Origin: Flavobacteriales bacterium
GTDB lineage: Bacteria > Bacteroidota > Bacteroidia > Flavobacteriales > Flavobacteriaceae
Length of the DNA: 64,000 nt
NCBI GenBank assembly: GCA_020635875.1
Contig: JACJYY010000006.1
Span: forward strand, 62,001-126,000
Reading direction: 5' to 3'
Shown: positions 16,359-25,115 of the stretch, in pieces
Position numbering within the stretch: the first letter of the stretch is position 1
How the letters are laid out: every line of letters starts with the position of its first letter
Program-made: the position numbers and the translations under genes
The notes under the pieces: model-generated
What the model was told of the DNA's origin: nothing
The model's database searches: none
Seen by the model: the letters and a program-made list of their open reading frames with translations, nothing else

Positions 16359-17852
16359 CTATTTTGAAGTCGCAGCTATGGATTGCACAAACATATAACT
16401 GTATCCTATTAGCAGCATCAAGTGAAAAGGCCATAAAGCAAAATCATCTAACAAATAGCCACTATATAAGGCAAATACAAAATATAAAGCCAATAAACCT
16501 TCGATAATTACATTTTTTGGGATCTTTTTGGAAAGATAAGTATTCTCTTTCCATGACTTCTTTTTGGTATTAGAGAGATTAAACTTAGGCGTACGTACAA
16601 ACTCACTTTTCTTCCCCCACAAACCTTCCAAAACAGCAATGGTATTATGAAAAGAAAAACCTAAAGCAATCGAGTAAAATGTAAAAAACAATCCTGTATA
16701 AATCATGAAGTTTTTGAATCCTCCTCCTCTAATATTTTTAAAGGTTGTCCAATAGCACACAAAAAATATTATAGAGGTAACCACAAAAAACATCATCACA
16801 TTAAAGTACATGGCTAAATGAGCATAAGTGTTTTTGATGAATAAAACCGGGACACTTAAAATCGCCATGATAAATACAAATAAAAACATGGAGCTATTTA
16901 ACAAATGAAGTATGCCATGGAATTTTGTTTTCCAATTTATCGTTTCAGACGAAAGTACCCTAGCTGTCATCTTGCGTAGATTCTCTGCTCCTCCCTTATT
17001 CCACCTAAACTGTTGCGATCTTGAAGCACTAATAACCGCTGGTAATTCTGCTGGTGTTTCGATGTGCTCCAGATAACGAAACTTCCATTTTTTGAGTTGT
17101 GCACGATAACTTAAATCTAAATCTTCTGTTAGTGTATCTGCTTCCCAATTCCCTGCATCATAAATACATTGCTTACGCCACACTCCTGCTGTACCGTTAA
17201 AATTGATAAAATGAGATCTCGAATTACGCCCCACTTGTTCAATGGTAAAGTGTGCGTCAAGCGCAAAAGCTTGTATTTTGGTAAGTAAAGAATAATCTCT
17301 ATTAATATGTCCCCAACGCGTTTGTACCACACCCACCTCATCATCATTAAAATAAGGCATAGTGGATAGCAACCAATCTTTTTGTGGTAAAAAATCAGCA
17401 TCAAATATGGCGATAAAATCACCTTTGGCCACTTCCATTCCTTCTTTGAGTGCCCCTGCTTTAAACCCTTTACGATTGGTTCTAGTGATGTGTTTGATAT
17501 CGATTCCTTGACGAGCAATTTCTTCAATTAATTGGGTTGTCGTTTCAACCGAATCATCTGTACTGTCGTCCAATACTTGTATCTCTAATTTTTCTCTTGG
17601 ATATTCCATTTTTGAAATACACCTTAACAAACCTTCGGTTACGTACTTCTCATTATATAAAGGTAGCTGTATGGTAACATAGGGTACTTTGGACACATCC
17701 GAAATATCCAAAGGAGGTAATTGAACCGCTTTTCTTCTGCCCTTTATGTAATTGATTAATAGGTTTAATTGCGCAATGCTATAGAAGAAAATTAAAATAA
17801 TCGCAATGCTATAAAGTGCTAATGTGATATAGGACAAACTTACCGCTACCAT
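16359..17852 (-). CDS. Processive GT2 glycosyltransferase, cellulose synthase-like
   Basis: Membrane-bound family 2 glycosyltransferase. An N-terminal membrane helix (ITLALYSIAIILIFFYSI) precedes the cytosolic GT-A domain with YVTIQLPLYNE, the donor-site D in VLDDSTDDS, the DxD-like DADFLP, the catalytic-base TEDLDLSYRA and QQFRWNKG, which is the QxxRW motif of processive synthases. At least four C-terminal membrane helices follow. Length is 497 aa. Relatives include glucomannan/cellulose synthase-like proteins, but no BcsB/BcsC partners are nearby, so the product is unknown. Its start overlaps the end of the upstream GT2 gene by one base. Confidence 0.88.
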   Translation of the reverse strand: MVAVSLSYITLALYSIAIILIFFYSIAQLNLLINYIKGRRKAVQLPPLDISDVSKVPYVTIQLPLYNEKYVTEGLLRCISKMEYPREKLEIQVLDDSTDDSVETTTQLIEEIARQGIDIKHITRTNRKGFKAGALKEGMEVAKGDFIAIFDADFLPQKDWLLSTMPYFNDDEVGVVQTRWGHINRDYSLLTKIQAFALDAHFTIEQVGRNSRSHFINFNGTAGVWRKQCIYDAGNWEADTLTEDLDLSYRAQLKKWKFRYLEHIETPAELPAVISASRSQQFRWNKGGAENLRKMTARVLSSETINWKTKFHGILHLLNSSMFLFVFIMAILSVPVLFIKNTYAHLAMYFNVMMFFVVTSIIFFVCYWTTFKNIRGGGFKNFMIYTGLFFTFYSIALGFSFHNTIAVLEGLWGKKSEFVRTPKFNLSNTKKKSWKENTYLSKKIPKNVIIEGLLALYFVFALYSGYLLDDFALWPFHLMLLIGYSYMFVQSIAATSK

Positions 17853-18541
17853 TATTTGAATGCGTATTTAAAAATCCAACCAATTATTTTTATTCCCGCC
17901 ATTATTGTCCCTTTTACCGTACCCGATACTTTAGATACTCCGATGCGATTTTTGTAACGTACAGGGACCTCAACATAACGCAATTTTTGCTTGAGGGCTT
18001 TCAATTGCATTTCGACAGTCCAACCATAGGTTTTGTCTTGCATTTGCAAAGATAACAGTGCTTTGTATTTTATCGCTCTAAAAGGTCCTAAGTCGGTATA
18101 CTTTGCTCCAAAAAACAGTTTCATAAGCCAAGTGGCTAAACCATTACCAAAGACTTGTTGAGGCGTCATTGAATGAGGCTCTCGTAATGCTACCACACGA
18201 GCACCAATAACCAAATCAACATCATCATCAAGGATAGGAGCAACAACTTTGGATAATTCTTCAGGATAATCGGAATAATCCCCATCTAAAAAAACGATAA
18301 TATCTGGCAATTCATTTTGTTGAGCAACATAATCCATTCCTTTCAAACAGGCATAACCGTAGCCCATTTTAGGCTCTTTCAAAACGGTAGCTCCAGCTTT
18401 TTTGGCTTGAGCCGCAGTAGCATCGCTTGAATTATTATCCACCACAATAACTTCAGAAACTAAATCAGGTATTTCTTGAACCACCAGTCCGATAGACTGT
18501 TCTTCGTTAAAAGCGGGAATGATTACTTTAATGTTTTTCAT
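17852..18541 (-). CDS. GT2 polyprenyl-phosphate sugar synthase-like (DPM1-like)
   Basis: Cytosolic-face family 2 transferase of 229 aa, similar to dolichyl-phosphate mannosyl/glucosyl synthases, which charge the lipid carrier with one sugar. Motifs: VIIPAFNEEQSIG (residues 5-17), IVVDNNSSDAT, FLDGDYSDYPEEL (the DxD-like metal site) and LGPFRAIKYKALLSL. The C-terminal end is hydrophobic (GTIMAGIKIIGWIFKYAF), possibly re-entrant. It is the first gene of the three-gene glycosyltransferase unit, which fits supplying a lipid-linked donor to the GT-C enzyme. Sugar identity cannot be read. Confidence 0.85.
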   Translation of the reverse strand: MKNIKVIIPAFNEEQSIGLVVQEIPDLVSEVIVVDNNSSDATAAQAKKAGATVLKEPKMGYGYACLKGMDYVAQQNELPDIIVFLDGDYSDYPEELSKVVAPILDDDVDLVIGARVVALREPHSMTPQQVFGNGLATWLMKLFFGAKYTDLGPFRAIKYKALLSLQMQDKTYGWTVEMQLKALKQKLRYVEVPVRYKNRIGVSKVSGTVKGTIMAGIKIIGWIFKYAFK

Positions 18542-18593
18542 TTACTAGCTTGGGTTATTGTCCTCAAAAGTACAAGTTTGTTGAACCAGCATA

Positions 18594-20198
18594 TTATTTT
18601 TTGTTGACTAATTCTAATAAATCAATATCATTACCTAACAGGACATCCGTTGGGTTAATTCTTCCTTCCTCTGGACCGTTTTCTAATTTCAATACGCCTC
18701 TTGGACAAACCGCACTACAAACTCCACACCCCACACAACTGGCACGGACTATATTCTCTCCTTTTTGAGCGTAAGCTCTAACATCAATCCCTTGCTCACA
18801 ATACGTAGAACAATTCCCACATGAAATACACTGTCCTCCGTTAGTCGTAATTCTAAATCTTGATTTAAATCGCTGAATTAACCCCATATAAGCTGCCAAC
18901 GGACAGCCAAAACGGCACCATACTCGATTTCCGAGTATAGGATAAAATCCAGTACCTATTACACCTGAAAAAATAGAACCAATAAAGAAGTCATAACTAT
19001 TCTGAACATCATAAACGGACAAACCAAAAGCCAACTCCTTCCAAGTTTCTAATTCTGCAAAATAGCTATACAAGGTTAAGCCTGTCATCCCAATGGCAAA
19101 GAGTAAAACTCCATGAATTAACCAGCGCTCTACTTTCCATGACAACAACGATTTACTTGATAATTGTCTATAAGGATCTCCCAACGTTTCGGCTAGACCG
19201 CCACAACCACAAACCCATGAGCAATACCAACGCTTACCGTAGAAATACACCATCACTGGGACTATTATTGCAGTCAACACGATTCCCCATACTAACATGA
19301 ATAGACCAAGACCTCCATTATTCAACAAGTTATTGATGTTCCAATCAAAGAAAAAAGTATAATTAAGTGGCCATGCATTCTTAAAATCAAACCAAGGCTT
19401 ATTGAAAGCCACTAGTATTTCAGGAATTAAAAAGGCAAAAGCGATTTGAAAAAACAAAACAACACTGGTACGAATCACCTGATATCTATTGTGTCTGTAT
19501 TTGATGTACATACGAATCGCAAAAACAGTCATGACCGCACAGTACATGAACCCATACAAAAACCATTGACTGGCTGGATTACCACTTAAACTTTCACTGA
19601 TTGGGTTGACTGAAAGAATTGGGTTTACTAGGTAGTTAGGAAAGAAATACAGCAACACATAAAATCCCACGAAATAGAAAAATGCCAAAAACCCAAGTAT
19701 TCCTCTATTCGTTGCTGAGTGTTGAAAAATGCCATTATTCTTAATTCCTTCTAGACCTAAAAGTTTGTAGTCAGGCAGCATAAAGAGTAAACCTCCTATT
19801 ATGGCTAAACCAAAAGTCAAAAAGAAAAATAGTCCTTGATTTTCTGGAATCCATCCCGTAGCTGATTCACGAACTAAAGGATAGACCAAATCACCATAAC
19901 TCTTGTTCCATTTGAGCCAAATGATTTTGTCCCAGTCTACCTCAGCTTGTGACTGATAAAAGGCATTGGATGCTGAAGCAAGATCAATAATTCTTGATGA
20001 CAGTTCAAATGCGGACAAATCCTGATCTACAATTTGAGTTTGTGCTTTCTCAATATAATATTCGCTTTTGATTTTCTGTGAAACCCAAGTATCAAAAGTT
20101 TCTTGGCTTACTTTATAGGTACCTGTAAATATACTTCCTGTAAATAGGGTAAAACCAATTAGGGTGAGAATTAAACCGAGTTGTTTTATTGTTTTCAT
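18594..20198 (-). CDS. NapH/CcoG-like membrane polyferredoxin
   Basis: Inner-membrane iron-sulfur electron-transfer protein, 534 aa. An N-terminal membrane helix (LGLILTLIGFTLFTGSIF) is followed by a periplasmic part and then about seven further helices. Two cysteine-rich loops of the NapH/NosR type are visible, WYCSWVCGCGGLAETLGDP and WCRFGCPLAAYMGL, followed by two [4Fe-4S] ferredoxin motifs, CISCGNCSTYCEQGI and CVGCGVCSAVCPRGV, near residues 460-515. It lies 12 bp downstream of an FAD-dependent oxidoreductase gene, so the pair may move electrons from NAD(P)H across or into the membrane. No nitrate, nitrous-oxide or cytochrome oxidase genes are nearby. Partner and substrate are unknown. Confidence 0.85.
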   Translation of the reverse strand: MKTIKQLGLILTLIGFTLFTGSIFTGTYKVSQETFDTWVSQKIKSEYYIEKAQTQIVDQDLSAFELSSRIIDLASASNAFYQSQAEVDWDKIIWLKWNKSYGDLVYPLVRESATGWIPENQGLFFFLTFGLAIIGGLLFMLPDYKLLGLEGIKNNGIFQHSATNRGILGFLAFFYFVGFYVLLYFFPNYLVNPILSVNPISESLSGNPASQWFLYGFMYCAVMTVFAIRMYIKYRHNRYQVIRTSVVLFFQIAFAFLIPEILVAFNKPWFDFKNAWPLNYTFFFDWNINNLLNNGGLGLFMLVWGIVLTAIIVPVMVYFYGKRWYCSWVCGCGGLAETLGDPYRQLSSKSLLSWKVERWLIHGVLLFAIGMTGLTLYSYFAELETWKELAFGLSVYDVQNSYDFFIGSIFSGVIGTGFYPILGNRVWCRFGCPLAAYMGLIQRFKSRFRITTNGGQCISCGNCSTYCEQGIDVRAYAQKGENIVRASCVGCGVCSAVCPRGVLKLENGPEEGRINPTDVLLGNDIDLLELVNKK

Positions 20199-20210
20199 CC
20201 TTCCTACGGT

Positions 20211-21545
20211 TTAATTTTTAGTAAATATTCGAGTCCAACTCTTTTTTTTGGCGCTTAAATTCGTACCATTCTCCTGGTTGAATCGAGCTACAATCTCGTC
20301 CTCATAGGTTTTGTAGAATTCAGGATCAAAATTGGCATCCTTAAGATGTTCCATTACGTAGTCTACTGTTTCTTTATTATTCAAAACTGAATCAAAAAAC
20401 TCATGCCTCATTCGAATCCCAAAGGTGTTAATCCCAATAAATTCTTTGGTGTCTTTATCATAAGAAATATGAATACATATTTTACCATCAGCATGTTCCC
20501 AATAAAACCGAGATTCATTTTCTTTTGGCTGCGACCAAACCCAACCATAAGTCTGGTATTCGATATCAAAAAACTTAGCGGAGTTAAACCAATGCCCTGG
20601 TTTATATTCTGTTGGATTACCGCAAATTGTTTGAGCCAATGTTTCGCCCATCATACGCCCCGTATACCAAACGGCTTCAATCGGACGACGTTGATCAATA
20701 GCTTCTCGTTGTTCGGCACAATCACCAATCGCATAGATATCCTTGACACTAGTCTCTAGATATCGATTCACTTTTATACCTCTCCCTATTTCAATTTCTG
20801 AACCTTTCAAAAAATCAATATTTGGGGACACCCCAGCCGTTAACCCAACTACTTGACATGGGATTTCTTCTTCCGTTTCTTGAATAATTACAGTCTTAAC
20901 TCGTCCATTTTCGTCGGAGACAATTTCTTTAAGATTAGTCCCTAATCGCAAATCAACATGATGCTCCTTGATGTGACGATTAATCAGTTGACTTTCGCCA
21001 TCAGGCAAAACACTATTCCAAAAACTCTTTTCACGTACTAAGAAAGTTACTTCTATATCACGACTTCGTAACATTTCGGCCATTTCAACACCAATCAAAC
21101 CACCTCCTACGATAACTGCTCTTTTACAATTTACAGCGTACTTTTCTAGATTTTCTAAATCTTGCTTGTGGTACATCCCCATAACCCCATCCAAGTCTTG
21201 ACCAGACCAACCAAATTTATTAGATTTAGAACCTGTAGCCAATACTAATTTATCATAAGCAATTGTGGAGCCATCGCTCAAAAGCAATTCTTTTGAAACG
21301 GACTTTACTTTTTTAACCAGACCTTTGACAAGTTCTATTCTGTTTTTTTTCCAAAAGCCTTTTTCATAGGGCTGTGTGTTTTCAAAAGGCATGTGTCCCA
21401 TAAAAACATACATCAATGCCGTTCGTGAAAAGAAATACTCCGTCTCCGAAGAAATAATGGTAATCCGTTTATCCGACAACTTACGAACATGACGTGCCAA
21501 GGTCACTCCCGAAATTCCGTTACCTATAATTACGACATGTTCCAT
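20211..21545 (-). CDS. FAD/NAD(P)-dependent oxidoreductase
   Basis: Two-dinucleotide-binding-domain flavoprotein (pyridine nucleotide-disulfide reductase class), 444 aa. FAD site MEHVVIIGNGISGVTLARH (residues 1-19), the ATG motif near residue 105 (LVLATGSKSN), the NAD(P) site AVIVGGGLIGVEMAEML (about 143-159) and the second FAD motif DIYAIGDCAEQ (about 270) are all present. No redox-active CxxxxC pair follows the first FAD motif, so it is not a disulfide reductase; nitrite/rubredoxin-reductase-type members look similar. The 12-bp spacing to the polyferredoxin gene suggests they act together. The physiological electron acceptor is inferred only. Confidence 0.85.
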   Translation of the reverse strand: MEHVVIIGNGISGVTLARHVRKLSDKRITIISSETEYFFSRTALMYVFMGHMPFENTQPYEKGFWKKNRIELVKGLVKKVKSVSKELLLSDGSTIAYDKLVLATGSKSNKFGWSGQDLDGVMGMYHKQDLENLEKYAVNCKRAVIVGGGLIGVEMAEMLRSRDIEVTFLVREKSFWNSVLPDGESQLINRHIKEHHVDLRLGTNLKEIVSDENGRVKTVIIQETEEEIPCQVVGLTAGVSPNIDFLKGSEIEIGRGIKVNRYLETSVKDIYAIGDCAEQREAIDQRRPIEAVWYTGRMMGETLAQTICGNPTEYKPGHWFNSAKFFDIEYQTYGWVWSQPKENESRFYWEHADGKICIHISYDKDTKEFIGINTFGIRMRHEFFDSVLNNKETVDYVMEHLKDANFDPEFYKTYEDEIVARFNQENGTNLSAKKKSWTRIFTKN

Positions 21546-21659
21546 GTTATTTGGATTTATTTTTTATGACGACCAGACTAGTCGACAAAATACTAATTCC
21601 TGACAAAGTTAGAAGTTCTTTTTTTTTATATATTTCGTTTTTATCACTAAATATTCTAC

Positions 21660-22664
21660 ATGAAGTCGTATTCACTATCGGAGATTAATGAAATTTTAAA
21701 GGGGGATGTAATTGGAAACACCACTCAAAACATTGAGGGACCAGAACAATTAGAAAAAGCTTCATCCAATCACATTACCATAATTGGGAATAGTAAATAC
21801 GTCAAATTATGGGCAAATTCTAAAGCCTGTGCTGCCATCATTGATGAAAAACTAGATGCTGAACCAGGTGAAAACAGAGCCTTGATTAAAGTTAAAAATG
21901 CAGATTTGGCTATGGCCAAAATATTGGAATTGTTTAACCCTGCCCCACCCGTATTTGAAACTGACATTCACCCTACTGCGGTGATTCATGAAAGTGCCAA
22001 AATTGGAAAAGGATGTAGAATAGGTGCCAACTGTTATGTCGGTGCAGCTGTAGTTTTAGGAGACGGTGTAACGCTATACCCTAACGTTACCATATTTGAT
22101 GAAACGACTGTTGGAACACAAACAACGATTTGGTCAGGAGCGGTTATCAGAGAGCGTACGGTTATTGGTATGCAATGTATCCTTCATAATAATGTAAGTA
22201 TAGGTGCCGATGGATTCGGTTATAGACCAAGTGAAAATGGACAAGGTCTAGTTAAGATTCCTCAGATTGGGAACGTGGTTTTGGGCAATCAAGTAGAAAT
22301 TGGAGCTAACTCAACTATTGATAGAGGTAAATTCAGTTCGACCATTTTGGGAGACGGTTGTAAGATTGATAATCTTGTACAAATTGGTCACAACTGTGTA
22401 TTAGGGAAATGTTGTATTATGGCAGGTAGCAGTGGACTTGCGGGATCAGTGACATTAGGTGATGGAGTTATGATTGGAGGAAGTGCTTCAATCAAGGACC
22501 ACACAACTATTCACTCAGGAGCAACAGTTGGTGCTGGATCAGGAGTTATTGGAGATGTTCCAGCGGGTCAAACCGTATTGGGATATCCTGCTCAAGAGTC
22601 GAGAAAAATGCTCAAACAATGGGTTGCCTTACGTAAATTAGTTGCAGCACCTAAGAAAAAATAA
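21660..22664 (+). CDS. LpxD-like UDP-3-O-acyl-glucosamine N-acyltransferase
   Basis: Left-handed beta-helix acyltransferase of the LpxD family, which adds the N-linked hydroxyacyl chain in lipid A synthesis. The N-terminal uridine-binding domain (MKSYSLSEINEILKG to about residue 100) precedes hexapeptide repeats (IGKGCRIGANCYVGAAVVLG and so on), the conserved SIGADGFGYRPSENG and VQIGHNCVLGKCCIMAG with the catalytic-type histidine, and a helical tail. Length is 334 aa. In Flavobacteriia an lpxD usually sits with lpxC/fabZ and lpxA, which are absent here, so this may be a paralogue with another acyl or sugar substrate. It is a single rightward gene between leftward units, closed by a bidirectional terminator. 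Confidence 0.82.
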   Translation: MKSYSLSEINEILKGDVIGNTTQNIEGPEQLEKASSNHITIIGNSKYVKLWANSKACAAIIDEKLDAEPGENRALIKVKNADLAMAKILELFNPAPPVFETDIHPTAVIHESAKIGKGCRIGANCYVGAAVVLGDGVTLYPNVTIFDETTVGTQTTIWSGAVIRERTVIGMQCILHNNVSIGADGFGYRPSENGQGLVKIPQIGNVVLGNQVEIGANSTIDRGKFSSTILGDGCKIDNLVQIGHNCVLGKCCIMAGSSGLAGSVTLGDGVMIGGSASIKDHTTIHSGATVGAGSGVIGDVPAGQTVLGYPAQESRKMLKQWVALRKLVAAPKKK

Positions 22665-22680
22665 TATTATTCAAGTGAAA

Positions 22681-22720
22681 TAAAACAAGCCTTTTCGAAC
22701 AAACGATAAGGCTTGTTTTA
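22681..22720. terminator. Bidirectional terminator between lpxD-like gene and glnN
   Basis: TAAAACAAGCCTT (22681-22693) and AAGGCTTGTTTTA (22708-22720) form a perfect 13-bp stem with a 14-nt loop. T runs on both strands fit convergent genes. Confidence 0.85.
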
Positions 22721-22722
22721 AT

Positions 22723-24909
22723 TTATCTCGTAAACAACAACTCTCGGTATTTAGCTAGTGTCCACAACTCGTCATCCACAATCAATTCCAGCTTATCACA
22801 ATGGTAACGGATGACTTCGAAGTACGGTTTTACTTTATTGCAATAAGCTGTTGCCGTTTTTTCCACATCTCCTAAATCGTTAGCTATCTTGCGTTGATCA
22901 ATCATTTCTTCAACCTTAGAATTAATCATCGTAATGTGACTTGATATCTGCTTGATTATGGCTATCTGTTCTTTTCCTATTTGCAGGTACTCATTCCCAA
23001 AAATCTCCTTCAGACCCTTCACGTTTTCTATCAACGTATTTTGATATTTAATAGCTGTAGGGATTACATGGTTTTTAGATAAGTCCCCTAATACTCTACT
23101 CTCTATCTGAATCTTTTTAGTATACTCTTCCAATTCAATAAAATAACGAGCCTTTGCCTCTACTTGACTCATTATCCCTAATTGCTCGTATAAGTCAGTA
23201 GCCTTTTTTGACACCTTCGCTTTTAAGGCATCAGGCGTATTTTTATGATTACTCAGTCCTCGTTTAACAGCCTCAGACTCCCACTCCTCACTGTAACTAT
23301 CTCCCTCAAATAAAATCTTTTTAGAATCCTTAATATAATCTCGCAACACATTAAAAATGGCATCGTCCTTCTTCATGGACTTTTTGTCGACCATCTTGTC
23401 CACCGTCTCCTTAAAATCAATTAATTGTTTAGCCACAATCGCATTTAGCACGGTCATAGCTTTAGCACAATTGGCACTAGACCCAACCGCTCTAAACTCA
23501 AACTTATTTCCCGTAAAGGCAAATGGAGAAGTTCTATTACGATCCGTGTTGTCTAACAATATTTCTGGAATTTTCCCTACAATATTTAGTTTTAAATCGG
23601 TCTTTTCCTGTGGAGACAACTTCCCTGAAGATACACTTTGTAATTCTTCTAAAACTTTTGTCAATTGCTCTCCTATAAAAACAGAAATGATAGCAGGAGG
23701 AGCCTCGTTAGATCCCAATCGATAATCATTACTTGCCGAAGTTATACATGAACGCAATAGTTCCTCATAATCATGTACGGCTTTGATCGTATTAATAAAG
23801 AAAGTCAAAAACTGCAAATTAGTCATTGGTGTTGTACTTGGACTCAAGAGATTAACCCCTGTATTAGTAGCCAAAGACCAATTATTATGTTTACTGGAAC
23901 CATTAACCCCCTTAAACGGTTTTTCGTGCAACAACACTTTAAAGAAATGACGTTCCCCTATTCGTTGTATCACATCCATCAATAACGCATTATGATCAAC
24001 CGCGAGATTTATTTCCTCATAAATAGGAGTCAATTCAAACTGATTAGGGGCTACTTCATTATGTCTGGTTTTGACAGGAATCCCTAGCAATAAACACTCA
24101 CGCTCCAAGTCATGCATAAAATTTAGAACGCGTGATGGAATTGAACCAAAATAATGGTCATCCAATTGCTGTCCTTTTGCAGGAGAATGCCCCATTAAAG
24201 TCCTTCCTGTCATCATTAAGTCGGGTCTGGTTTTGGCTAGAGCCAAATCCACTAAAAAATATTCTTGTTCCCAACCCAAAGTCGGAATCACCTTTTTTAC
24301 ATTTTTATCAAAATAATTTGCCACCTCAGTAGCCGCTTCGTCCAAAGCACTAATGGCTCGCAACAACGGAATTTTATTATCTAAAGCCTCTCCTGTATAG
24401 GCGACAAAAACAGTTGGGATACATAAGGTTGAACCCAAAATAAAAGCCGGTGAGGTGGGATCCCATGCCGTATAACCTCTAGCTTCAAATGTATTGCGGA
24501 TACCTCCATTAGGAAAGCTAGACGCGTCTGGTTCCTGCTGCACTAATTGTTCTCCTTCAAAACGATCTATAGGCGTCCCATCTAATTCAATTTCAAAAAA
24601 AGCATCGTGTTTTTCGGCAGTCGCTCCTGTCAATGGTTGGAACCAATGGGTGTAATGAGTAACCCCCTTTGACATGGCCCATTCTTTCATACCTATAGCG
24701 ATGACATCGGCAATATTTCGATTAATTTTTGTGCCTTTTTCTATGGCTTTCTTTACACTAGAATAAGCTTCTTTTGACAAATACTGACGCATTTTTGATT
24801 GATTAAAAACATGTAATCCAAACAAATCAGACCGTTTCTCTTTTTGAACAACCTCAATTTCCTTATAATTTAATGTCTGTTTTAATGCTTCAAATCGTAA
24901 TGCTGCCAT
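22723..24909 (-). CDS. glnN: Glutamine synthetase type III
   Basis: Large glutamine synthetase (GSIII, dodecameric in known cases) making glutamine from glutamate, ammonia and ATP. 728 aa matches the family. Visible landmarks: GVTHYTHWFQPLTGATAEKHDAFFE (about residue 80), FEARGYTAWDPTSPAFI, the GSIII signature region GWEQEYFLVD with metal-ligand glutamates, TRHNEVAPNQFE, NGSSKHNNWSLAT, and NRTSPFAFTGNKFEFRAVGSSAN near residue 470. The long helical C-terminal region typical of GSIII follows. It is transcribed divergently from the type II glutamine synthetase gene across a 206-bp gap with a palindrome. Confidence 0.97.
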   Translation of the reverse strand: MAALRFEALKQTLNYKEIEVVQKEKRSDLFGLHVFNQSKMRQYLSKEAYSSVKKAIEKGTKINRNIADVIAIGMKEWAMSKGVTHYTHWFQPLTGATAEKHDAFFEIELDGTPIDRFEGEQLVQQEPDASSFPNGGIRNTFEARGYTAWDPTSPAFILGSTLCIPTVFVAYTGEALDNKIPLLRAISALDEAATEVANYFDKNVKKVIPTLGWEQEYFLVDLALAKTRPDLMMTGRTLMGHSPAKGQQLDDHYFGSIPSRVLNFMHDLERECLLLGIPVKTRHNEVAPNQFELTPIYEEINLAVDHNALLMDVIQRIGERHFFKVLLHEKPFKGVNGSSKHNNWSLATNTGVNLLSPSTTPMTNLQFLTFFINTIKAVHDYEELLRSCITSASNDYRLGSNEAPPAIISVFIGEQLTKVLEELQSVSSGKLSPQEKTDLKLNIVGKIPEILLDNTDRNRTSPFAFTGNKFEFRAVGSSANCAKAMTVLNAIVAKQLIDFKETVDKMVDKKSMKKDDAIFNVLRDYIKDSKKILFEGDSYSEEWESEAVKRGLSNHKNTPDALKAKVSKKATDLYEQLGIMSQVEAKARYFIELEEYTKKIQIESRVLGDLSKNHVIPTAIKYQNTLIENVKGLKEIFGNEYLQIGKEQIAIIKQISSHITMINSKVEEMIDQRKIANDLGDVEKTATAYCNKVKPYFEVIRYHCDKLELIVDDELWTLAKYRELLFTR

Positions 24910-24926
24910 ATCAAAATCATTTTGAG

Positions 24927-24934
24927 CAAATATA
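24927..24934 (-). promoter_or_regulatory. Candidate glnN -7 box
   Basis: Minus-strand TATATTTG is an exact TAnnTTTG match 17 bp before the glnN ATG. No TTG at the usual distance upstream was found, as might be expected for an activated promoter. Confidence 0.4.
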
Positions 24935-25012
24935 TTATTAAATCCCGTTATTTTTTTTAAATAAAATACTTTTTACACAATATACCCCTATAAAAAATAT
25001 GGTATTCATAAA

Positions 25013-25026
25013 AATATTCGAATATT
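25013..25026. promoter_or_regulatory. Palindrome AATATTCGAATATT between glnN and glnII
   Basis: A perfect 14-bp inverted repeat near the centre of the 206-bp gap between the divergent glutamine synthetase genes. It lies 45 bp upstream of the glnII -7 box and about 80 bp upstream of the glnN one. Candidate binding site for a shared nitrogen regulator; no regulator is identified. Confidence 0.4.
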
Positions 25027-25070
25027 CCCAAAAAGCACCCCCTAAATTTTACCACCAATTGTTTTTCTAT

Positions 25071-25078
25071 TATATTTG
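25071..25078 (+). promoter_or_regulatory. Candidate glnII -7 box
   Basis: TATATTTG matches TAnnTTTG exactly, 37 bp upstream of the ATG at 25116. There is no TTG at 17-20 bp spacing. Confidence 0.5.
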
Positions 25079-25115
25079 TCAGTGTTAATTTTTAAACTTA
25101 ATTAATTTATATACT

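Noticed and set aside
23357..23725. Rightward 122-aa frame over glnN
   Set aside because: Antisense to conserved GSIII sequence with no recognisable domain.
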